Positions 55,104 through 63,158 of a stretch of 64,000 nt of DNA are shown here, one piece after another. This stretch comes from JABJAG01 sp965222215 (GTDB taxonomy: Bacteria; Pseudomonadota; Alphaproteobacteria; UBA6615): positions 2,976,001 through 3,040,000 of the forward strand of contig OZ244931.1 in assembly GCA_965222215.1 (NCBI GenBank), given 5' to 3'. The notes beneath the pieces are model-generated. The model was not told the origin of the DNA. It was given only the letters and a program-made list of their open reading frames with translations, and made no database searches. Each line of letters begins with the position of its first letter. Within the stretch, counting starts at the first letter, position 1. Made by a program: the position numbers and the translations under genes.

Positions 55104-56186
55104 ATGAAGATCACCGACATCGTCACCTCCACCATGACCGTGCCCAACGGCCCGCCGGTCAACGCCTATTACGGCGCCAACACCTATGTGGTTGCGCGGA
55201 TCCGAACTGACGAGGGGGTCGAGGGGCTGGGCTACACCATGCTGGTCGGCGGCATGGGGGCGAACGCGGTCCGCGCCTACCTGGAGGAAAGCATCGTGCC
55301 GCTGGTGGCGGGCCGCGACCCGCTGCAGATCGGCGCGATCTGGCGCGACATGTACGAGAACGACCGGGGCCTGCGGAAGAAGGGCATCCCGGTCTACGCC
55401 ATGAGCGCCATCGACATCGGCCTGTGGGACATCCTCGGCAAGGTGTCCGGCCGGCCGGTCTACCAGTTGCTCGGCGCGCACGCGGACCGCATCCCGGTCT
55501 ATGGCAGCGGCGGGTTCCTGCCCTACACCGTTGACCAGATCGTCGAGGAGGCGGAGGGCTTCCGGGCGCAGGGCTGCCGCCACTACAAGTTCAAGCTCGG
55601 GCGCGAGGATGTGATGGAAAACGTCGAGCGGGTCCGCCGGGTCCGCGCAGCGCTGGGCGACGACATGGAAATCCTCGTCGACGCCAACCAGCGCTGGGAC
55701 GTGGCCACGAACATCCGCGTCGGGCGCGCGCTCGCCGACTGCAACCTGTTCTGGTACGAGGAGCCGGTGCTGGCCGACAATATCGGCCAGTGCGCCGAGG
55801 TCGCCGCGGCGATCCCGATCCCGGTCGCGACCGGCGAGAACGAGTACACCCGCTACGGTTTCCGCGACCTGATCGACGCGCGCGCCGCGCAGTACCTGAA
55901 CCCGGACATCCACCGCTGCGGCGGCTTCACCGAGACGATGCGGATCGCCCACCTGGCGGCGGCCTACGACGTGAAGATCGCGCCGCACCTGGTGCCGGAA
56001 CTGTCGATCTCGGTGCTGTGCGCGATTCCCAACGCCGCGCTTGTCGAGGTGCTGGCGGGTGCGCCCGACAACCTGTGGGAGGCCGGCCCCGAAATCGAGG
56101 ACGGTCACATGGCCCCGCCCGACCGGCCCGGCCACGGCATGGAATTCAGCGCGGAGGCGATAAGGGACTACACCGAGGAGGGGTAG
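55104..56186 (+). CDS. mandelate racemase/muconate lactonizing enzyme family protein
   Basis: 360 residues, enolase superfamily. Acid-base Lys in YKFKLG (Lys162 and Lys164), metal ligands Asp193 (DANQRW), Glu219 (YEEPV) and Glu245 (TGENEY), and His295 in KIAPHLVPE. This K-x-K plus His arrangement is that of mandelate racemase subgroup enzymes, which abstract a proton alpha to a carboxylate, often sugar acid dehydratases or racemases. The ATG follows GGGGAAAC. It is monocistronic, bracketed by repeats. Confidence 0.9.
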   Translation: MKITDIVTSTMTVPNGPPVNAYYGANTYVVARIRTDEGVEGLGYTMLVGGMGANAVRAYLEESIVPLVAGRDPLQIGAIWRDMYENDRGLRKKGIPVYAMSAIDIGLWDILGKVSGRPVYQLLGAHADRIPVYGSGGFLPYTVDQIVEEAEGFRAQGCRHYKFKLGREDVMENVERVRRVRAALGDDMEILVDANQRWDVATNIRVGRALADCNLFWYEEPVLADNIGQCAEVAAAIPIPVATGENEYTRYGFRDLIDARAAQYLNPDIHRCGGFTETMRIAHLAAAYDVKIAPHLVPELSISVLCAIPNAALVEVLAGAPDNLWEAGPEIEDGHMAPPDRPGHGMEFSAEAIRDYTEEG

Positions 56187-56204
56187 ACTCCTTATGCACT
56201 CCTC

Positions 56205-56327
56205 GTCACCCTGGCGAAGGCCGGGGTCCATTGACTCAGCCGTTTGCCCGGTCGGGCACCGCGTTAATGGATTCCTGCCTTTTTATCCGCCCTAGCGCGA
56301 AGCGCGGCGGTGGGCGCAGGAATGACG
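56205..56327. repeat. repeat family B unit carrying the internal insertion
   Basis: GTCACCCTGGCGAAGGCCGG left arm; the right arm is interrupted by TTTTATCCGCCCTAGCGCGA and following bases (56280-56317), matching the 48318 unit with one change. With the family C unit at 56362 it fills 56187-56459. Confidence 0.85.
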
Positions 56328-56361
56328 AACGAGGTTTGTAGGCCGATCGTGTACGACTTAA

Positions 56362-56447
56362 GTCATTGCGAGGCGCGCAGCGACGCGGCAATCCAGTCTC
56401 AAGGGCTTGTCCGCTCTGGATTGCGTCGCCTTCGGCTCGCAATGACG
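56362..56447. repeat. repeat family C, one unit
   Basis: GTCATTGCGAGGCGCGCAGC at the left and GGCTCGCAATGAC at the right, with internal CAATCCAGTC and CTCTGGATTG. It lies just downstream of the nitronate monooxygenase stop. Confidence 0.8.
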
Positions 56448-56459
56448 ACGGTGGCGGTG

Positions 56460-57437
56460 TTACGCGGCCCGCATGCCCTCAAGGCGTTTGGCGATCAGGG
56501 CGTCGGCCTCGGACATGATGCGGTCGACGAGTTCCTGGCAGGTCGGGATGTCGTGGATCAGGCCGGCCACCATGCCGCAGGACCAGGCGCCCGCGTCCAT
56601 GTCGCCATCGAGCATGATCTTCGGATAGACGCCCGCGACCTCGTCGATGATGTCCTCGAAGGCGATCCTGTCGCCGAGCTCCTTTTCCTTGGCGAGAAGC
56701 CGCTCGACGGCGGCGTTGTTCAGCACGCGCTCGGTGTTGCGCAGCGGGCGCATGACCAGCCGGGTGTCGAGTTCGGACGCCGCGACGATGGCCTGCTTCA
56801 CCTTCTCATGGACCGGCGCCTCCTTCGTCGCGATGAAGCGCGTGCCCATGTTCATGCCGTCCGCGCCCATGGCCAGCGAGGCGACCAGCGAGCGTGCATC
56901 GGCCATCCCGCCCGACGATACGAACGGGATTTCCAGCTCGTCGGCCGCGCGCGGCAGCAGGATCATGTTGGGGATGTCGTCCTCGCCGGGATGGCCACCA
57001 CACTCGAAACCGTCGACCGAGACCGCGTCGCAGCCGATGGACTGCGCCTTCAGCGCGTGGCGGACCGAGGTGCACTTGTGAACGACCTTGATGCCCGCGT
57101 CCTTCAGATACGGCAGCACCGGCTCCGGGCTTCGGCCCGCCGTCTCGACGATCTTCACCCCGCCGTCGATGATCGCCTTCACATAGCCCGGATAATCCGG
57201 CGAGGTGACCGTCGGCAGAAAGGTCAGGTTCACCGCGAACGGCCTGTCGGTCAGGTCGCGGCACTTCGCGATCTCGTTGGCGAGATCGGCGGGCGTCTTC
57301 TGGGTCAGGCCCGTGATGGTGCCCAGCGCGCCGGTGTTCGACACGGCGGCGGCCAGCTCGGCGAAACCGACATAGTGCATGCCGCCCTGAATGATCGGGT
57401 GCTCGATACCGAGCATTTCGGTGATACGGGTTTTCAT
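56460..57437 (-). CDS. nitronate monooxygenase family flavoprotein
   Basis: 325 residues, TIM barrel. EHPIIQGGMHYVGFAELAAAVSNTGALGTI is the classical start. RPFAVNLTFLPT, AGIKVVHKCTSVRHA, DGFECGGHPGEDD and VSSGGMADARSLVASLAMGADGMNMGTRFIATKEA show the FMN-phosphate and catalytic regions. Related proteins include 2-nitropropane dioxygenases, enoyl-ACP reductase FabK and alicyclic ketone-forming enzymes, so the substrate is uncertain. The start overlaps the HxlR stop by four bases (ATGA), making a two-gene operon. Confidence 0.88.
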   Translation of the reverse strand: MKTRITEMLGIEHPIIQGGMHYVGFAELAAAVSNTGALGTITGLTQKTPADLANEIAKCRDLTDRPFAVNLTFLPTVTSPDYPGYVKAIIDGGVKIVETAGRSPEPVLPYLKDAGIKVVHKCTSVRHALKAQSIGCDAVSVDGFECGGHPGEDDIPNMILLPRAADELEIPFVSSGGMADARSLVASLAMGADGMNMGTRFIATKEAPVHEKVKQAIVAASELDTRLVMRPLRNTERVLNNAAVERLLAKEKELGDRIAFEDIIDEVAGVYPKIMLDGDMDAGAWSCGMVAGLIHDIPTCQELVDRIMSEADALIAKRLEGMRAA

Positions 57438-57913
57438 GACGACTCCGTTGCGCGCGCGCGCTCCTGTTGAAATTCCTCGGACAGGCGGGGCTCGGCGTCA
57501 TGGGCCTGCATCGGCTCATGGCACTCGGGGCACACCATATGGGGCATGACGGCATGGCCGCAGGCCTTGTGGACGATCTCGACCGGCGGCGGCGAGTGTT
57601 CGAACCACTTGTCGCCCCAGGCTTTCATGGAAACGATAACCGGCCACAGGTCCCGGCCCATTTCGGTCAGGCGGTACTCGTAGCGCGGCGGGCGTTCGCT
57701 GTAGGCCTCGCGGCGGATCACGCCTGCGGCCTCGAGCCGCTTCAGGCGCTGGCTGAGGGTCGCCGTGGATGCGCCGGTGAGCGCCTGCAGGTCGTCGAAC
57801 CGCCGGCCCCGCAGAAACATTTCCCGCAACACCATGAGACTCCACGCATCCCCGAACAGTTCGATGGCGCGGGCAATGGTGCAGATGTTGTCGGCGAGAT
57901 CGGTGCGGCTCAT
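57434..57913 (-). CDS. HxlR family transcriptional regulator
   Basis: 159 residues. The winged helix CTIARAIELFGDAWSLMVLREMFLRGRRFDDLQ (11-43), ASTATLSQRLKRLEAAGVIRREAYSERPPRYEYRLTEMGRDLWPVI (48-93) is the HxlR/DUF24 pattern. After it comes an extension with Cys and His residues, HKACGHAVMPHMVCPECHEPMQ, likely a zinc-binding finger (C-x-H...C-x2-C-x-E). It controls its own operon with the nitronate monooxygenase; a palindrome 17 bases upstream of the ATG is its likely site. Regulators of this type respond to electrophiles, quinones or small acids. Confidence 0.9.
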   Translation of the reverse strand: MSRTDLADNICTIARAIELFGDAWSLMVLREMFLRGRRFDDLQALTGASTATLSQRLKRLEAAGVIRREAYSERPPRYEYRLTEMGRDLWPVIVSMKAWGDKWFEHSPPPVEIVHKACGHAVMPHMVCPECHEPMQAHDAEPRLSEEFQQERARATESS

Positions 57914-57929
57914 GACGTGGTCGATTCTT

Positions 57930-57950
57930 TAACTTCAATATTTGAAGTTA
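57930..57950. promoter_or_regulatory. palindromic operator of the hxlR-nitronate monooxygenase operon
   Basis: Exact 9-base arms TAACTTCAA (57930-57938) and TTGAAGTTA (57942-57950) around TAT, AT-rich against a GC-rich background and centred 27 bases upstream of the hxlR ATG. The size fits an HxlR dimer site. Confidence 0.65.
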
Positions 57951-58014
57951 GTGTAGCGAAATATGCGCCCCCGTCAATGACAGTGTTCGCAGAAAGCCGC
58001 AGCCACGCTGGTTC

Positions 58015-58139
58015 GTCATTCCTGCGCCCACCGCCGCGCTTCGCGCTATGGCGGATGAAAAGGCAGGAATCCATTGACTCATTCGATTGCCCGGTCGGGC
58101 TCCAGCGTTAATGGACCCCTGCCTTCGCAGGGGTGACGA
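58015..58139. repeat. repeat family B unit carrying the internal insertion
   Basis: Here the insert (58026-58063) is in the left arm, in reverse orientation relative to the other two: GCGCCCACCGCCGCGCTTCG then CGCTATGGCGGATGAAAA. The right arm is a normal CCCCTGCCTTCGCAGGGG hairpin. The unit fills the gap between the HxlR promoter and the amidase stop. Confidence 0.85.
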
Positions 58140-58171
58140 TTGTTCGGAGTGTGGGCGGCGTGCGTACGGCT

Positions 58172-59413
58172 TCAGGTGCCCGCCAGTTCCAGCAGGGCAC
58201 CGAGCAGGGTCTGGCCGCCGGCGGTGGACCAGTCCTTCGTGATCTCTTCCGCTTCGTTGTGGCTGATGCCGTCGACGCACGGGATGAAGATCATCGAGGT
58301 CGGGGCGACGGCGGCGATGTTGCAGGCGTCGTGGCCCGCACCGGAGATGATCTCCCGCGCCGCAAGGCCGCGTTCCGCCGCAGCGTTGCGCACGGCGGAC
58401 ACGCAGCGTTCGTCGAACACGATCGGCTCGATGTGGAAGATCTGCTCGAACTCCACGTCCAGGCCGATATCGTCCGCAATAGCGTCGAGCCCGTCGCGCA
58501 GGCGCGCATCCATCCCGGTGAGCGTATCGTCGTCCGGATGCCGGAACTCGGCCGTGAGAAAGACCCTGCCCGGGATCACGTTGCGCGAGTTCGGGTGGGA
58601 TTCGATCACGCCGACCGTCGAGCGGCCATCGGGATCATTGTCCAGCCCGATCCGGTTCACCAGTTCGACGATCCGCGCCGCGCCGAGCAGCGCATCGCGG
58701 CGGCGTTCCATGGGCGTCGTCCCGGCGTGGGATTCCTGTCCGGTGAGCGTAATCTCGTACCAGCGCTGGCCCTGCGCGCCGGTAACGATGCCGATGTCCT
58801 TGTCCTCGTCCTCGAGGATCGGGCCCTGCTCGATATGCGCCTCGACGTAAGCGTGGAAATCACGGCCGCCGACGGGCAGATCCCCGGCATAACCGATCCG
58901 ATCCAGTTCGGAACCGAGCGTGACGCCATCGGCGTCTTCCTTGGCGTGCGCCTCTTCCAGCGTGAACGCGCCGGCGTAGACGCCGGAGGAAATCATCGCC
59001 GGGGCAAACCGGCTGCCCTCTTCGTTCGTCCAGCAGACGACCTCGATGGGCCGTTCGGTCTGGTAATCGAGGTCATTGAGGGAGCGAATGACCTCCAGCC
59101 CGACCAGCACACCGTAGACGCCGTCATACTTGCCGCCGGTCGGCTGGGTATCGAGGTGACTGCCGGTCACCACTGGTGCCAGGGAGTCATCACGCCCGGG
59201 ACGTCGGGCAAAGATATTGCCCATGGCGTCGACAGTGACGGTGCAGCCCGCCGCCTCGCACCAGGACACGAACAGGTCGCGCCCCTCGCGGTCCTCGTCG
59301 GTGAGTGCCAACCGGCGATTGCCGCCCGCCACGCCGGGCCCGATCTTCGCCATTTCCATAAGGCTGTCCCACAGGCGATCGCCATCGATGGAGAGATTGC
59401 GCGGTTCGGTCAT
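58172..59413 (-). CDS. hydantoinase/carbamoylase-family amidase (M20 Zn-dependent hydrolase)
   Basis: 413 residues. Metal ligands are seen in TGSHLDTQPTGGKYDGVYG (His, Asp), TNEEGSRFAPAM (Glu), EAHIEQGPILED and a C-terminal CVDGISHNEAEEIT (His). The central dimerisation domain includes GQESHAGTTPMERRRDAL and EFRHPDDDTLTGM. The family covers N-carbamoyl-amino-acid amidohydrolases, allantoate amidohydrolase and beta-ureidopropionase. It releases ammonia/CO2 from a carbamoyl group or cleaves another amide; the exact substrate is not evident. It lies near a dihydropyrimidine-like catabolic set (cytosine-deaminase-like at 61385), which favours nucleobase or hydantoin breakdown. Confidence 0.88.
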   Translation of the reverse strand: MTEPRNLSIDGDRLWDSLMEMAKIGPGVAGGNRRLALTDEDREGRDLFVSWCEAAGCTVTVDAMGNIFARRPGRDDSLAPVVTGSHLDTQPTGGKYDGVYGVLVGLEVIRSLNDLDYQTERPIEVVCWTNEEGSRFAPAMISSGVYAGAFTLEEAHAKEDADGVTLGSELDRIGYAGDLPVGGRDFHAYVEAHIEQGPILEDEDKDIGIVTGAQGQRWYEITLTGQESHAGTTPMERRRDALLGAARIVELVNRIGLDNDPDGRSTVGVIESHPNSRNVIPGRVFLTAEFRHPDDDTLTGMDARLRDGLDAIADDIGLDVEFEQIFHIEPIVFDERCVSAVRNAAAERGLAAREIISGAGHDACNIAAVAPTSMIFIPCVDGISHNEAEEITKDWSTAGGQTLLGALLELAGT

Positions 59414-59444
59414 AAGTCAGTTCCCATGAGCTTGACGTTCAGAT

Positions 59445-59526
59445 CGTCATTGCGAGCGAAGCGAAGCAATCCAGAGCCGACACACCCGCTCTGGATTGCT
59501 TCGTCGCGTTGCTCCTCGCAATGACG
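59445..59526. repeat. repeat family C, one unit
   Basis: CGTCATTGCGAGCGAAGCGA at the left and GTTGCTCCTCGCAATGACG at the right, inner CAATCCAGAG/CTCTGGATTG; the best-preserved copy. It lies between the divergent amidase and gamma-glutamyltransferase genes. Confidence 0.88.
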
Positions 59527-59607
59527 GCGAAGAAGGATCGGACGGTGGCGAATTGCCTAACGCACCGATACCATACCGGTCCCCGCCACGATTGCCAGAC
59601 ACCCCCA

Positions 59608-61230
59608 ATGCCCGAACAGACCGGCCGGCCCGTCACCCTGGCCCCGAACGCCATGGTGACCTCGCCCCATTCCCTCGCGTCCGCCGCGGGGATCGACGTG
59701 CTGCGCGCAGGCGGCTCTGCCGTGGACGCCGCCATCGCCACCAGCGCCGCGCTGGCCGTGCTCTACCCGCACATGACGACGATCGGCGGCGACGCCTTCT
59801 GGCTGATCCACGAGGCGAAGACCGGCAGGGTGCGTTACCTGTCCGGCGGCGGCCGGGCCGTTGCCGGCGCGACGATCGCGGCGATGGCGGAACGCGGCCA
59901 CGACGATATTCCTTTCCGGGGGATCGTGCCCGCGACGCTGACCGTCCCCGGCGCGCTGGCGAGCTGGGTCGAGGCTCATGGCGACTACGGCAAACTGCCC
60001 ATGGCGCGGCTCCTCGAAAGCGCCATCGGCTATGCGCGCAACGGGTTCCCGGCGACCGAGCGGCTGGTCTTCAACATCGACGCCAACCGGGATTTTCTCG
60101 CCAAGGTCGAGGAGACGGCAGCACTGCTCTTGCCGGGCGGGGACGTCCCCGCACCGGGCAGCAGGATCGTGAATGCCAACCTCGCGCGCACGCTGGAAGC
60201 GTTCGCATCCGAGGGCCTCGCCGGGTTCTACGGCGGCGATGTCGCGAAGGAACTGGTGCGCGCGTCGGACGCGCTCGGCGGCCTGTTCACCCTCGACGAT
60301 CTCGCGGGCGTATCCGCCACCTGGGGCGAGCCGATTTCCACCACCTACCGGGGCGTGACGGTCTACAACACACCGCCGCCGACCCAGGGCATCGCCGTGC
60401 TGGAGATGCTGAACCTGCTGGAAGGCTTCGACCTGCCGTCGATGGACTTCCTCGGGCCCGACCATATCCACGCCATGGTCGAGGCGAAGCAGTACGCCTT
60501 CCACGACCGGGACCTGTATCTCGCCGACCCGGCTTTCGCGGAGGTACCGTTGGAACGCCTGCTATCGAAAGACTACGCGGCCGAGCGGGCCGCGCTGATC
60601 GACATGGCACGCGCAACCCCGTGGGACCAGGTGCCGTCATATGGAACGCTGGACGGCGACACCGTGTTCATGTCCACGGCGGACAGCGAAGGCAACGCCG
60701 TCGCCCTGATCCAGAGCCTCTACGCGGCCTTCGGATCCGGCGTGGTCGCGGGCAACACCGGCGTGATGCTCCAGAACCGGGGATCCTACTTCTCTCTCGA
60801 TCCGGATCACTCGAACCGGCTGGAGCCGGGCAAGGTGCCGGCGCACACGCTGATCGCGTCGATGGCGAAGCGCGACGACCGGCTGTGGTCGGTGCTGGGT
60901 TGCCAGGGCGCGGACGGGCAGCCGCAGATCCAGCTCCAGCTCTACGTGGACATGATCGACTTCGGCCTCGACATCCAGCAGGCGCTGGAGACGCCGCGAT
61001 TCCTGTCGGGCCGCATCTCGCTCAACGAGCCGCGCGACGAACTGCATGTCGAGGGCCGGATGCCCGAGGCGACGGTGAAGGCGCTCGCCGCACGCGGCCA
61101 CAGGATGGATGTCTGGCCCGCCTGGAACAACCGCGCGGGGCACGCCAGCGGGATCGTCTTCGACCACGCGACCGGCACGCTCTCGGGCGGTGCCGACCCC
61201 CGCAGCGACGGCGCGGCGATCGGATACTGA
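59608..61230 (+). CDS. gamma-glutamyltransferase family protein
   Basis: 540 residues from the ATG at 59608. N-terminal MVTSPHSLASAAGIDVLRAGGSAVDAAIATSAALAVLYPHMTTIGGDAFWLI is the typical large-subunit start, without an obvious signal peptide, so the protein may stay in the cytoplasm. The autoprocessing site is the Thr in LDGDTVFMSTADSEGNAVALIQSL, splitting the chain into subunits of about 350 and 190 residues. The usual glutathione-binding Arg is not obvious, so it may be one of the acylase-like GGT members. It stands alone between repeats. Confidence 0.9.
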   Translation: MPEQTGRPVTLAPNAMVTSPHSLASAAGIDVLRAGGSAVDAAIATSAALAVLYPHMTTIGGDAFWLIHEAKTGRVRYLSGGGRAVAGATIAAMAERGHDDIPFRGIVPATLTVPGALASWVEAHGDYGKLPMARLLESAIGYARNGFPATERLVFNIDANRDFLAKVEETAALLLPGGDVPAPGSRIVNANLARTLEAFASEGLAGFYGGDVAKELVRASDALGGLFTLDDLAGVSATWGEPISTTYRGVTVYNTPPPTQGIAVLEMLNLLEGFDLPSMDFLGPDHIHAMVEAKQYAFHDRDLYLADPAFAEVPLERLLSKDYAAERAALIDMARATPWDQVPSYGTLDGDTVFMSTADSEGNAVALIQSLYAAFGSGVVAGNTGVMLQNRGSYFSLDPDHSNRLEPGKVPAHTLIASMAKRDDRLWSVLGCQGADGQPQIQLQLYVDMIDFGLDIQQALETPRFLSGRISLNEPRDELHVEGRMPEATVKALAARGHRMDVWPAWNNRAGHASGIVFDHATGTLSGGADPRSDGAAIGY

Positions 61231-61243
61231 GCCACGCAGTCTC

Positions 61244-61334
61244 GTCACCCCGGCGAAGGCCGGGGTCCATTAACGCCGATGCATGACCGGGCAACTGCTT
61301 GAGTTAATGGATTCCTGCCTTCGCAGGAATGACG
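61244..61334. repeat. repeat family B, one unit
   Basis: GTCACCCCGGCGAAGGCCGG left and CCTGCCTTCGCAGGAATGAC right hairpins, between convergent genes. It could terminate both transcripts. Confidence 0.85.
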
Positions 61335-61384
61335 ATGGTGTGTGAGGGATGCAAATCAGCACGCTTCTCGTCGGTTCTGGAAAT

Positions 61385-62620
61385 CTATGGCCGGTTCAGG
61401 ACCGGCTTGTCCCAGCTGAAGACCTGCCGCCCGGCCTTGTAGCCGGTGAGCGGCTGGGCATTGATCGCCACGGCTTCGTCCGGGGACGTCGCGTTCCAGA
61501 TCACGAAATCGGCGGCGTCGCCGACCGACAGACCGTCCGTCTTCCGGCCGATCAGCTTGCCCGGCATGGTCGTCATCATCGCAAACGTGTCCATCAGCTC
61601 GTCGGTCGTGCCGCGCTGCAGGACGTTGGCGTACATGTTGGCGATCCGCATCAGCGAGCCGTCACCGAACGGCGTGAACGGGTTGAGAATGTTGTTGGTG
61701 GACAGGCAGCAGTTGGCGCCGCACTTCACCAGCGCGTTGGCATCCGCCACGCCGCGCATCACGGAATGGTCCTGGTGGCGGCCGACCGTGAACAGGTCCG
61801 TCGCGGGCAACACCGTGACGGTCACGCCGGTATCCGCCAACAGCTTGCCGAGATCGGCCAGCGTGTCCGGCGGCATGGTCGAGTATTTCGAGCCGTGGCC
61901 GACCGCAACGCGGCCGCCCCAGCCGATCTTGTCGGTGAGTTCGCACACCTGGTAGATGCTGAGATCGTCGTGGTTGCCGCCGACATCGAGGTGGATGTCC
62001 ACATCGACGTCGTATTCCTTCGCCAGCTCGAAGATGCGGTCGATCTGGGCTGCCGGGTTCTCGTCATAGGCGGGCGCGCCGCCGATCGCGGGCGCGCCGC
62101 GCTCCAGCCCTTCGACCAGGTTCTTGTCGCCCTCCGGCACGCCGGTCCAGCCTTCCTGCAGGAAAACGCAGAGTTCGAGATCGATGCCCCAGGCGTAGTC
62201 CTTCGCGAGCTGTTCGAGCGCGTCGAAGCTTTTCATGCCGACGTTGGGGTCGAGCTCGACATGGGTACGCATGTGGGTGACGCCTGCGACGAGCGAGGTC
62301 TCCAGCGAGGCCTTCGCGCGTTCGTAGACATCTTCGACGGTAAAGCCCGGCTTCACGGCCGAGACCCGTTTCATGTGGTCGGTGCCGCGGTTCGGCGACG
62401 GCTCGGACCGGTCGAGAATGCGCGACTTGTCGAGATGGATATGGGTCTCGATCAGACCCGGCGACACGAGCGCGCCGCCCGCGTCGATGCTTTCGCCTTC
62501 CGCCGCCAGGCCGGTACCGACCGCGGCAATCCTGCCGTCCTCGATGCCGATTTCCTGGACCGGCGCGTCCTTCGGCAGGTTTGCCAGACGCGCGTTACGA
62601 ACCACCAGATCGAATGCCAT
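61385..62620 (-). CDS. amidohydrolase family protein, cytosine deaminase-like
   Basis: 411 residues. Metal motif SPGLIETHIHLDKSRILDR (about 53-71), THMRTHVELDP, DVDIHLDVGGNHDDLSIYQ, RVAVGHGSKYST (His) and a TVLPATDLF Asp follow the cytosine deaminase/isoguanine deaminase order. A substrate-specific NNILNPFTPFGDGSLMRIANM is present, as in the CodA family. It most likely deaminates a pyrimidine or a cyclic amidine; related enzymes act on triazines. The gene begins with MAFDLVVRNARLANLP. It is convergent with the gamma-glutamyltransferase. Confidence 0.85.
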   Translation of the reverse strand: MAFDLVVRNARLANLPKDAPVQEIGIEDGRIAAVGTGLAAEGESIDAGGALVSPGLIETHIHLDKSRILDRSEPSPNRGTDHMKRVSAVKPGFTVEDVYERAKASLETSLVAGVTHMRTHVELDPNVGMKSFDALEQLAKDYAWGIDLELCVFLQEGWTGVPEGDKNLVEGLERGAPAIGGAPAYDENPAAQIDRIFELAKEYDVDVDIHLDVGGNHDDLSIYQVCELTDKIGWGGRVAVGHGSKYSTMPPDTLADLGKLLADTGVTVTVLPATDLFTVGRHQDHSVMRGVADANALVKCGANCCLSTNNILNPFTPFGDGSLMRIANMYANVLQRGTTDELMDTFAMMTTMPGKLIGRKTDGLSVGDAADFVIWNATSPDEAVAINAQPLTGYKAGRQVFSWDKPVLNRP

Positions 62621-62718
62621 GTCTCAATTCCCCCGGAAAATGATGCGCCAGCTTGGCGGGTTCAGGGCGAAAACGGAAGCCCGGTAACCATTGTTGTCGG
62701 TCATCCGTCTCATACCAT

Positions 62719-62793
62719 TGTCATGCCCGGGCTCGACCCGGGCATCCCCGCAAAGACCGGGACGAGATGCCCGGATCAAGTCCGGGCATGACG
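62719..62793. repeat. repeat family D, one unit
   Basis: GTCATGCCCGGGCTCGACCC plus GGGCATC and GATGCCCGGATCAAGTCCGG plus GCATGACG, the best-preserved copy of the family. It lies between two minus-strand genes. Confidence 0.88.
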
Positions 62794-62831
62794 TAGCGGG
62801 CTAGCCGCCAAGGGATGCGCCACGACGGCGC

Positions 62832-63158
62832 CTATTTCTGCGGCGCCTCTGTCCGCTCCTCCGGCCCGTAGTCACGCAAGACCTCGGCAACCCGAAGGCG
62901 GTAGTCAGCGAAAATGCCACCCCGGCCCTTGGCCTGGGCAATCCGGTGTTCGGCATGCTCGCGCCACGTCTTCACGGCGTCTTCGTCGCGAAAGAAGGAC
63001 AGGGCGAGATACTTGCCGGGTTCGTAGATGCTCTCGAACCGCTCGACCGAGATAAAGCCATCGATCCTGTCGAGTTCGGCGCGCAGTTCATGGGCGATAT
63101 CGAGATAATCGTCGACGCGCCCCTCGGCGGGCCAGACTTCAAAGATCACCGCGATCAT
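62832..63158 (-). CDS. antibiotic biosynthesis monooxygenase (ABM) domain protein
   Basis: 108 residues, a small ferredoxin-like alpha/beta domain: MIAVIFEVWPAEGRVDDYLDIAHELRAELDRIDGFISVERFESIYEPGKYLALSFFRDEDAVKTWREHAEHRIAQAKGR. The family includes cofactorless quinone-forming monooxygenases and heme-degrading enzymes; most members are uncharacterised. The start overlaps the stop of the upstream acyl-CoA dehydrogenase (ATGA at 63155-63158), so it is translated with that gene. The role is unknown. Confidence 0.85.
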   Translation of the reverse strand: MIAVIFEVWPAEGRVDDYLDIAHELRAELDRIDGFISVERFESIYEPGKYLALSFFRDEDAVKTWREHAEHRIAQAKGRGGIFADYRLRVAEVLRDYGPEERTEAPQK

